The notes beneath the pieces are model-generated. The model had not been told where the DNA came from. It ran no database searches and saw only the letters and a program-made list of their open reading frames with translations. Below, one piece after another: positions 15,792-23,194 of a DNA stretch of 36,419 nucleotides. Position 1 is the stretch's first letter. The number at the start of each line of letters is the position of its first letter. The position numbers and the translations under genes are program-made. The DNA is from Prevotella sp. UBA2755 (GTDB lineage: Bacteria; Bacteroidota; Bacteroidia; Bacteroidales; Bacteroidaceae), in NCBI GenBank assembly GCA_002353225.1, contig DEJF01000073.1, positions 1 through 36,419 of the forward strand, in the 5' to 3' direction.

Positions 15792-17598
15792 TCATCTGAC
15801 AATTACGACAATCAAAGTCTAGACGAAAACGCCTGCCATCACCTAGACGGAGGAAAAGAGGCTCTTTCCATTGCGGCTTACCACCACCATGTTTCACACA
15901 ACAGCCGAGGGAGTAGCGCAGACAATGGCGGCATTGCATCAGTAATGCCTCGCCTCTGGGACGACTCACCTCAAAGGCTGGAATCATGTCAGACAGCCCC
16001 TGTTCCTCATAGAAAACACGTGCCTGACGGTTGGAGATATTATACAAATAAGGAAGCCCGTACCTTTGTCCTGCGAAAGCGGCACCTTCGACTCTCGAAG
16101 GCGACACCTTCGATCCTTGAAGGCGGCACCTTCGACCCTCGAAAACAGCACTTTCTACCAACCGACGTCTTAATTCCGCCAAAAGACTACTGGGAATGAA
16201 GTAGTTGAAGTCGTCAGGCAGTTCTACCCTACTACATTTGTAGGGGGTACCACCCAGTCGTGACAACTGTCGGAAGATATTTTCCCGTTGCGGTTTCTCA
16301 GCCTGCTGATGCTCACAGGTGATACATACTTCCACACCGTCTGCCGACAAGGAAAAACCGTTGTCTGTCGCACGAAGGTGCATCACCAAAGGTATCTTAC
16401 GCTCACCACTCTGCTTGGAGAGCAGTCGTTCAAATTCCTGATCGTTATTCCGATAAAGTGCCATCCCTGCATGCAGATAACGAGGCATTTCATGCGGATA
16501 GAGACGGTTACCCTCGGCACGGTTCACGCGGAAGCCCTCCAACTCACGCTTCTGATTAATGAAACAGAGACCGTCACCATTCGCAAACGCTGCCGTTCCT
16601 GCCACATTGAACGAGTCACGCCGTATCTCCTTGACATATCCCACATACTCTCCCATTGCCTTCGGGGTATCTGGAGAAAATACGTCTGGTTGTCGACCAT
16701 GCAGGAAGTAGGTGGTAAAACCACGATTGAAGGTCTTTTTAAGATTGGGGGTAAACGTATAGGTGCAATGTCCCTTCGAGGCACGGCAATAACAGTCGGG
16801 ATGACGGGCGACGAACGCATCGAGACGCTGACTGTAGGCTGCCACAACATTCTTCACGTAACCGACCTCCTTTAAGCGTCCTTCAATTTTAAAGGAGGTG
16901 GCTCCTGCCTCTATCAGTTCTTCCAGATGGTCACTCTGGTTCATATCCTTCAGCGACAACAGATGACGCTGGTGTTCCAATTCATTTCCGTCAGCATCCA
17001 ACAGGTCGAACTTCATGCGGCAGAACTGAGCACACGCTCCACGGTTGGCAGAGCGTCCGAAACAATACTGCGACGCATAGCACAAGCCACTGTAACTGAC
17101 ACAGAGGGCACCATGCACAAAGACTTCTAAGTTCATGTCCGGCACCTCTAGATGAATTGCCGCTATCTCATTGACAGAGAGTTCACGGGCAAGGACAACA
17201 CGCTGGAAGCCCAATTCTTTAAGCCAGCGCACTTTCTCTGCTGTACGATTATCAGTCTGGGTAGAGGCATGGAGTGCAATCGGCGGCAGATCCATCCGCA
17301 AGACACCCATATCCTGCACGAGGATAGCATCTACCCCTGCATCATAGAGTTGACGAATCAGTTGCTCTGTCGCCTCCAGTTCGTCATCATAAAGGATAGT
17401 ATTCACGGTGACATATACCTTCACCCCAAACGGATGGGCATAGTCACAGAGTTGACGGATATCGTCCACACTATTGCCAGCAGCCGCACGTGCCCCAAAA
17501 CGCTGTGCCCCGATATAGACAGCATCAGCGCCATGGTCGACCGCAGCCATTCCACAGGCGAGGTTCTTTGCCGGTGCGAGCAGTTCTAGTGTTGTCAT
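15772..17598 (-). CDS. Peptidase U32 family protein (TrhP/YegQ-like)
   Basis: The protein has 608 residues. The U32 TIM-barrel domain occupies the first 330 or so residues: LELLAPAKNLACGMAAVDHG at the N-terminus, the family signature EVFVHGALCVSYSGLC (158-173), then CFGRSANRGACAQFCR and SFKIEGRLKEVGYVKNV. Characterised bacterial relatives (TrhP, formerly YegQ) act in prephenate-dependent hydroxylation of tRNA uridine-34 rather than as collagenases, so that role is more likely. The long C-terminal extension contains CRHCLRYSLGCC and CRNCQMN, possibly a metal or cluster site. Residues about 486-508 are encoded by a 22-bp tandem repeat. The ATG overlaps the metA stop codon (ATGA). Confidence 0.85.
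   Translation of the reverse strand: MTTLELLAPAKNLACGMAAVDHGADAVYIGAQRFGARAAAGNSVDDIRQLCDYAHPFGVKVYVTVNTILYDDELEATEQLIRQLYDAGVDAILVQDMGVLRMDLPPIALHASTQTDNRTAEKVRWLKELGFQRVVLARELSVNEIAAIHLEVPDMNLEVFVHGALCVSYSGLCYASQYCFGRSANRGACAQFCRMKFDLLDADGNELEHQRHLLSLKDMNQSDHLEELIEAGATSFKIEGRLKEVGYVKNVVAAYSQRLDAFVARHPDCYCRASKGHCTYTFTPNLKKTFNRGFTTYFLHGRQPDVFSPDTPKAMGEYVGYVKEIRRDSFNVAGTAAFANGDGLCFINQKRELEGFRVNRAEGNRLYPHEMPRYLHAGMALYRNNDQEFERLLSKQSGERKIPLVMHLRATDNGFSLSADGVEVCITCEHQQAEKPQRENIFRQLSRLGGTPYKCSRVELPDDFNYFIPSSLLAELRRRLVESAVFEGRRCRLQGSKVSPSRVEGAAFAGQRYGLPYLYNISNRQARVFYEEQGLSDMIPAFEVSRPRGEALLMQCRHCLRYSLGCCVKHGGGKPQWKEPLFLRLGDGRRFRLDFDCRNCQMNVYAAD
16076..16163 (-). repeat. 22-bp tandem repeat inside the U32 coding sequence
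   Basis: Three units (16076-16097, 16098-16119, 16120-16141) share the core GGCACCTTCGA or GACACCTTCGA, and a degenerate fourth lies at 16142-16163. As 22 is not divisible by three, each unit is translated in a different frame (EGRRCRL, GSKVSPS, VEGAAFA). Three units together add 22 codons, so the gene stays in frame. Confidence 0.85.
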
Positions 17599-18512
17599 TC
17601 AATTTGATTGATATCGTAAGGTGTCTCCTGGTAGACGTAGTAGTTGATCCAGTTACTATAAAGCAGGTTGGCATGTGCACGCCATGTCACCAGTGGCTCG
17701 TTTGCTGGGTCATTATCACGATAATAATTCTTGGGAAGTTCCACGTCATCACGAATGTCCTTGTCACGCTTATACTCTTTATCAAGGGTGTTTGGCGCAT
17801 ACTCCAGATGACCCGTGATAAAGAACTCACGACCATTACGCGCCATCACCATTGACACGCCACAGTCTGGAGACTCAGCGATAAGTTTCAATTCTGGATT
17901 GGCAAGGATATCCTCCCGATGCAGTTCCGTATGACGGCTATGTGGCATTTGGAACACATCATCGAAACCACGGAAGATGGGCAATAGAGGCTCCAACGGT
18001 ACTTGTGGAAAAATGCCGAACATTTTCTTCACCAACGGATACTTAGGAATGTCATAGTGATAGTATAGTCCTGCCTGTGCCGCCCAACATATATATAAAG
18101 TACTCGTCACGTGCGTGCGCGCCCATTCGAAAATATCCTTCATCTCGTCCCAGTAGGTAACCTCCTCGAAATCAAGGGTCTCCACTGGGGCCCCTGTGAT
18201 AATCATACCATCATACTTTTCGTTCCGTATCTGCTCGAAGTCACGATAGAACATCATCATGTGCTCTATGGGCGTATTCTTCGGTGTATGACTACGCAGT
18301 TTCATAAAACTAATCTCCAACTGCAATGGGGTGTTGGACAACAAGCGTATCAGGTCTGTCTCTGTTGTGATCTTCAAAGGCATGAGATTGAGTATCACAA
18401 TCTTCAGAGGACGGATATCCTGCATGTGCGCACGAGAGTCATCCATCACGAAGATGTTCTCCTGCTTCAACAGGTCGATAGCCGGCAGTTTATCGGGTAA
18501 TCTTAATGGCAT
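17595..18512 (-). CDS. metA: Homoserine O-acyltransferase MetA (predicted acetyl-CoA type)
   Basis: The protein has 305 residues, the normal MetA length. Catalytic Cys142 is in YICWAAQAG, and His235 and Glu237 are in ITGHLEYAP. Residue 111 is glutamate (GAPVETLDFEEV). In studied MetA enzymes Glu111 goes with acetyl-CoA use and Gly111 with succinyl-CoA, so this one should make O-acetylhomoserine, the first committed step toward methionine, in the cytoplasm. It begins 7 nt after the stop of the PP2C phosphatase gene and its stop codon overlaps the start of the U32 gene, so it sits inside the long signalling operon with no promoter of its own visible. No SAM or other methionine riboswitch is seen. 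Confidence 0.93.
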   Translation of the reverse strand: MPLRLPDKLPAIDLLKQENIFVMDDSRAHMQDIRPLKIVILNLMPLKITTETDLIRLLSNTPLQLEISFMKLRSHTPKNTPIEHMMMFYRDFEQIRNEKYDGMIITGAPVETLDFEEVTYWDEMKDIFEWARTHVTSTLYICWAAQAGLYYHYDIPKYPLVKKMFGIFPQVPLEPLLPIFRGFDDVFQMPHSRHTELHREDILANPELKLIAESPDCGVSMVMARNGREFFITGHLEYAPNTLDKEYKRDKDIRDDVELPKNYYRDNDPANEPLVTWRAHANLLYSNWINYYVYQETPYDINQIE

Positions 18513-18519
18513 AATTCAA

Positions 18520-19266
18520 TTACATTACAGAGAAAACACATACAGAGACATTGTCATAGCCTCCTGCCTCAATGGCAGCCTCGCAGAGACGGTTGGCGGA
18601 AGCACCCTCCTGCATCAGACACTCAATCTGCTCATCGTGAATCATATCGTTCAGACCGTCTGAGCATATCATATACGTGTCACCTTGCAGGAAATCGTCC
18701 GTAAACTCATACATATCAATAAAGGAATTCTTGCATCCTGCACCAATACAATTAGTAATGACATTGGAATGACGCTTCTCACCATGAAGGGTATTCAGGG
18801 AGTGATCGGTGGACAACTGAAGGAGTTTACCGTCACGTAGACGGTACAGACGACTGTCACCACAATTCACCCAATAGTATTTCGCACCATAAAAAAGGAC
18901 AGCGACAAGTGTCGTTCCCATATCAGACATAGAGGGATTTACATGTCCTTTGGAGTTAATCATCTTATTGACAGAATCAAGCCAGACCACCATCACCTCA
19001 TTAAACTCACTGATAGATAGTCCCTTGGGTAAATCGTTCAGGAAAAACTGCAGGTTGGCAAGCACATCAGCACTCGCCACCTCACCAGCATTATGTCCTC
19101 CCATTCCATCCGCCAAGGCTATCACGAAACGGTCGACATTCTCTGTCATAAACTCTGTATGATAAGCCTCACTACGCACAAACTTGTCGTAAGCAAGGAC
19201 CATATCCTCATTATTACTTCTCACACATCCCACACGACTCGCTGCCGTTAAGACTATTCTACTCAT
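18520..19266 (-). CDS. PP2C-family Ser/Thr protein phosphatase
   Basis: The protein has 248 residues from the ATG at 19266. This start puts the PP2C domain directly at the N-terminus (MSRIVLTAASRVGCVRSNNE); a longer in-frame version from 19401 would run into the preceding FHA gene. Metal-binding motifs are all present: NNEDM (Asp21), ADGMGGHNAG (Asp53), GDSRLYRL, CSDGLND (Asp203) and GYDNVSV (Asp238). Such PPM phosphatases use two Mn or Mg ions to remove phosphate from Ser or Thr. The kinase and FHA reader encoded just upstream are the obvious partners. There are no membrane segments, so it is cytoplasmic. It starts 40 nt after the FHA gene. Confidence 0.92.
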   Translation of the reverse strand: MSRIVLTAASRVGCVRSNNEDMVLAYDKFVRSEAYHTEFMTENVDRFVIALADGMGGHNAGEVASADVLANLQFFLNDLPKGLSISEFNEVMVVWLDSVNKMINSKGHVNPSMSDMGTTLVAVLFYGAKYYWVNCGDSRLYRLRDGKLLQLSTDHSLNTLHGEKRHSNVITNCIGAGCKNSFIDMYEFTDDFLQGDTYMICSDGLNDMIHDEQIECLMQEGASANRLCEAAIEAGGYDNVSVCVFSVM

Positions 19267-19306
19267 AACATTAAATACAATCTTTAATAAATATAACAGG
19301 AAGTCC

Positions 19307-19879
19307 TCAACTGACGGACACCTGCAGGTTGATATTTGCCAGCGAAACGATATCACCACTCTTGATGGACATCGGGATGTCTGGCAGCAGTTCACGCTCA
19401 TTCAACTTAGTACCATTCGATGAATGCTTGTCGATGACACACCATCCTGAGTCTGGTTTGTAAATCAGTTGGGCATGAACACTTGACACATACATATTAC
19501 CGTCAAACAATTGTTGATAAGGACCCTGTTTGCGCCCAATAATAGCACCATTGATTCCGATAATACGAATATTCAACGACGGGTTGTATAACGTCAGCGT
19601 AGGGATACCCTGTATCTGCACATCAGGCAAAGGGGTTCCCTGATTTGTCTCCCTTGCTGTGGCAAAGGTGCGACTGATATCCGTTGCCGTGGCATGACCG
19701 GTAGAATTATGCGATAAATCCTCCTCATTGGGGGGAGCCATCAAACCACCACAATAGGTGCAACGCCGACCGATGCCCACACGACCACAGTTAGAACAAT
19801 ACTGTAATGCCTGACCACATTGGTCGCAGTAATACGACTGTTCTTCTATTTCCTCTCTACAACTTGGACATATAATCAT
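19307..19879 (-). CDS. Double-zinc-ribbon FHA-domain protein
   Basis: The protein has 190 residues. Two zinc ribbons open it: CPSC/CDQCG (C4, C7, C18, C21) and CSNCG/CTYCGG (C28, C31, C40, C43). A Thr/Ser-rich linker (about 50-85) leads to an FHA domain (about 95-188) with the phosphothreonine-binding residues in place: IIGRK (Gly115, Arg116), SSVHAQL (Ser132, His135) and SSNGTKLNE (Asn155, Gly156). FHA domains read phosphothreonine on partner proteins, here presumably substrates of the kinase encoded two genes upstream. Its ATG overlaps the AAA+ gene stop by 4 nt (ATGA), implying coupled synthesis. It is predicted to be cytoplasmic and to act as adaptor. Confidence 0.92.
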   Translation of the reverse strand: MIICPSCREEIEEQSYYCDQCGQALQYCSNCGRVGIGRRCTYCGGLMAPPNEEDLSHNSTGHATATDISRTFATARETNQGTPLPDVQIQGIPTLTLYNPSLNIRIIGINGAIIGRKQGPYQQLFDGNMYVSSVHAQLIYKPDSGWCVIDKHSSNGTKLNERELLPDIPMSIKSGDIVSLANINLQVSVS

Positions 19880-22800
19880 AACTCATCCTTTATATCTTCT
19901 GGCAGTATCATCTGGTAAGTCTCCTGCGTCACCTCTTCCTGAGACATTCCACTTACACGGACTGACAACTGCTGGATTGTTTCATCAAGCATATTACGCA
20001 TCTCACGGGCATTACCGAAAGAGTCACTCTTACTAACCACCTTGCGACAAATCAGATCCATTAACTTAAACTCTGCCGCTGGTGACAAGGTGTAATTGTC
20101 TTTCGCCGCCATCTTCTTGAAGATCGCAAGCAACTCATCCTCGTTATAGTCCTCGATATGCATCTTATGGGTAAAGCGACTGGCAAGACCAGGATTGACA
20201 TTCATGAAGTCTTCCATCTCTTTCTGATAGCCTGCAGCAATCACCACAAACTTACCACGGTCATCCTCCATGCGCTTCATCAGGGTATCTATGGCCTCCT
20301 TGCCATACTGGTCGTTCTCCGACGATAACGTATACGCCTCGTCAATGAACAGGATTCCGCCCATCGCCTTGTCGCACATGTTATTCACTATCTTCGGGGT
20401 CTCACCCATATACTTACCCACTAAGGTGGCACGGCTTGCCTCTATGACACGACTCGTTGGCAGAATCTCCATACTCTGCAACACCTCGCCCATCTTACGG
20501 GCTATAGATGTTTTACCCGTACCCGGATTACCCGTCAGGATGAAATTCATAGCCATCTGCTGCACCTTTCCGGCACCCATGGCGGCACGCTGTTTCATGA
20601 ACATGCTCTGTACGGCAAGACGACGAATCATATTCTTAACAGAACGCATACCGATAAACTCGTCGAGTTCGTTGAGTACCTCGTCGAGCGGACGAACCTT
20701 CTCGCTCTGCTGAACGGCAAGGTCCGCCTCGGTAATACGATACATATCCTCGTCTTTGAAGTCGGGATTGCTGACTTCAGCCATCAGTCGCTGACTCTGC
20801 TTCTCAACAGCGGCATCAAAGATACGACGCGCCTCACGGGCATTACCAAAGTTCTTGTCACGACGGAGGTACAACTGCTCAAACTGACGCTGGACAGCAG
20901 CACGAGTAGCATCATCGACTGTAAAGTTCTTTCCCTTAGCCAGGTTGATGAATATCTGTGTCAACTCTTCTGGCGTATAGTCATCGAAATGAATAGTCTG
21001 AGTGAAACGGCTCTTCAATCCCGGGTTAGTATCAATGAAATCATGCATCTGGTCTGTATAACCAGCCACGATACAAATAAACTTACCTCGGTCGTCCTCC
21101 AGTCGTTTCAACAGCGTATCTATCGCCTCACTACCGAAGGAATCCTGATCGCTCGACTTCAACGTGTATGCCTCGTCAATGAACAACACACCACCCATCG
21201 CCGAGTCAATCAACTGGTTGGTCTTGATGGCAGTCTGACCAGAATAGCCAGACACCAGTTTACTACGGTCTGCCTCGACCAACTGACCTCGTGAAAGGAT
21301 ACCCAAGGTGCGGAACACATCCGCCATGATACGGGCGACAGTTGTCTTACCTGTACCGGGATTACCTGTGAAAACATAGTGTTTGCCTTGGAAGGTATTC
21401 GTCTCACCACGCCGTATCTGCAAATTGAGGAAGGCTGCAAGGTTGGAAATCTCCTGTTTGACGGCTGCTAAGCCAACCATTCCATTGAGTTTCTCCAGAC
21501 ACTCTTTATAGTCAACCGCCTTAGGTGCCTCATACGGAATATCTGCCTGTATGATGGTCATCAACTCCTCATTCGTCTTCATCGACATATCCTCCTTCTG
21601 CAAGCGCTCTGCCTGCTTGGCTGTAATCTTGTCGAACAACTGTCGCATAGTACGCCCATTGGCGAAGTCCTTGTCACGGGAGTTATACAACTCCGTTATC
21701 ATCTTACGTGCCAACTCCTCAGCATCAGGTGCAAAGACATAATTCTTCGACTTGGCGAAAACGAGCATAATCTGATACAGTTCGTCAGGATTATAGTCGT
21801 CGATATTTAGGAAATAACTAAAGCGGCTGCGTACACCAGGATTGATACGGAACAGGTTCTCCATCTCTGTACGGTAGCCTGCAGCAATCACCACGAACTT
21901 ACCACGGTCGTCCTCCATGCGTTTCATCAACTGCTCCAAAGCCTGTGCGCCCTGATTGTCACGGTCACCACCCTGACTGACCGGAGCCAGTGTATAAGCC
22001 TCATCCACAAAGAGAATACCTCCCATTGCCTTGTCGCATAAGCGGTCAACCACCTTCGGTGTCTCACCCTGATAAGGACTGACCATCTTGGCACGGTCAC
22101 ATTCCACGACATGCCCACTGTCAAGATAGCCGATTGACTCAAGAATCTCTCCTAACTTACGGGCAATGGTAGTCTTACCAGTACCAGGATTACCTGTCAG
22201 GACAATATGGATACCCGCTTTCTGTTGCTCACCCAGTCCACGTTGAGCACGCTGTACACTGTTCTGCACACTATAGGCAATCTCACGGACAGCTTTCTTC
22301 ACCTGATCCATGCCAATATACTGGTTGAGATCGCTTAGGATATCATCCAGCGTACGCTCCTCAGGAACATAACCGCGGATATCACCTTCCTCTATCATCG
22401 TAGCTTCAGCACCCCTGCTGATAAACGAGGTGAAGATGTCCTCTGCTGTCTTGACGGCAAGATGACGATAGCCAAAGGTGTCATCCTTTATCTTCACCTG
22501 ATACTGGAAGTAGCGTTCCAGTTTATGTTCTGCCTCCGGCGTATAGGCGGAAATACCATATTTAATCCGCAACTCCTGTTTACAAACCTCACATAACTCA
22601 TTATAGCCTGGAGTCGGAAGACGGAAAATATACTTGAAACGGTTCTGTGCCGCTGGGTTATTAACCAGGAAATCGTCCAAACCCTTAGGCAGTCCCGAGA
22701 TGATGACAATAGGATTATCGTTCCACTTGTCCATCTCCACAAACAACTTGTCGAGTGGATTCACCTGATTAGAGTAACGGTCAGGAAGTAGTTTCTGAAC

Positions 22801-23193
22801 ATTATCGAAGAAAAGAATTCCGTCCTTTGCTTTCTTGATATTGTCATCCCATTTATCGACGAAGCGTTGATAGTCGACAGCGTCCACCATCGTCAACTTA
22901 GGCTTATCAATTATCTTATGCTGAAAGAAATAGTCACGGATAATTTCGGCAAGTGCAGTCTTACCCGTTCCCGTCTCACCGATAATAATAGCATTCACAC
23001 TAAGGCGCACCTTCATGATGTCCTTGCGTGAATGGAGATAGGTATAGGTGTCAACAACCATCTTAAGTTGTTTCTTGACATCATCAAGTCCTATCAACTG
23101 GTCGAGTACATTCTGCGAGATAAGCGGCTTACCACACCACTTACAGAATTTCGCTATCGAGCGGTTCTCTTTATGACAATGCTCACAAACCAT
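19876..23193 (-). CDS. Four-module CbbX/SpoVK-type AAA+ ATPase with N-terminal zinc ribbon
   Basis: The protein has 1105 residues. A zinc ribbon (C3, C6, C17, C20) is followed by four AAA+ modules of the CbbX/CfxQ/SpoVK type. Walker A motifs are GETGTGKT (72-79) and then GNPGTGKT at 334, 610 and 888. Walker B is LFVDEAYTL or LFIDEAYTL in modules 2-4, but LFFDN in module 1, where the catalytic Glu is Asn131; module 1 should bind but hardly hydrolyse ATP. Arginine-finger SRF motifs follow NPGV/L in modules 2-4, and NRF in module 1. Relatives (CbbX, EccA, SpoVK) have one module or a few and form hexamers that remodel client proteins. Four in one chain would form a large tandem-ring or pseudo-oligomeric machine. 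It begins 1 nt after the kinase gene. Confidence 0.92.
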   Translation of the reverse strand: MVCEHCHKENRSIAKFCKWCGKPLISQNVLDQLIGLDDVKKQLKMVVDTYTYLHSRKDIMKVRLSVNAIIIGETGTGKTALAEIIRDYFFQHKIIDKPKLTMVDAVDYQRFVDKWDDNIKKAKDGILFFDNVQKLLPDRYSNQVNPLDKLFVEMDKWNDNPIVIISGLPKGLDDFLVNNPAAQNRFKYIFRLPTPGYNELCEVCKQELRIKYGISAYTPEAEHKLERYFQYQVKIKDDTFGYRHLAVKTAEDIFTSFISRGAEATMIEEGDIRGYVPEERTLDDILSDLNQYIGMDQVKKAVREIAYSVQNSVQRAQRGLGEQQKAGIHIVLTGNPGTGKTTIARKLGEILESIGYLDSGHVVECDRAKMVSPYQGETPKVVDRLCDKAMGGILFVDEAYTLAPVSQGGDRDNQGAQALEQLMKRMEDDRGKFVVIAAGYRTEMENLFRINPGVRSRFSYFLNIDDYNPDELYQIMLVFAKSKNYVFAPDAEELARKMITELYNSRDKDFANGRTMRQLFDKITAKQAERLQKEDMSMKTNEELMTIIQADIPYEAPKAVDYKECLEKLNGMVGLAAVKQEISNLAAFLNLQIRRGETNTFQGKHYVFTGNPGTGKTTVARIMADVFRTLGILSRGQLVEADRSKLVSGYSGQTAIKTNQLIDSAMGGVLFIDEAYTLKSSDQDSFGSEAIDTLLKRLEDDRGKFICIVAGYTDQMHDFIDTNPGLKSRFTQTIHFDDYTPEELTQIFINLAKGKNFTVDDATRAAVQRQFEQLYLRRDKNFGNAREARRIFDAAVEKQSQRLMAEVSNPDFKDEDMYRITEADLAVQQSEKVRPLDEVLNELDEFIGMRSVKNMIRRLAVQSMFMKQRAAMGAGKVQQMAMNFILTGNPGTGKTSIARKMGEVLQSMEILPTSRVIEASRATLVGKYMGETPKIVNNMCDKAMGGILFIDEAYTLSSENDQYGKEAIDTLMKRMEDDRGKFVVIAAGYQKEMEDFMNVNPGLASRFTHKMHIEDYNEDELLAIFKKMAAKDNYTLSPAAEFKLMDLICRKVVSKSDSFGNAREMRNMLDETIQQLSVRVSGMSQEEVTQETYQMILPEDIKDEL

Positions 23194-23194
23194 A

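Noticed and set aside
16076..16163. A CRISPR array
   Set aside because: The 22-bp units are adjacent with no spacers, and they are inside a gene.
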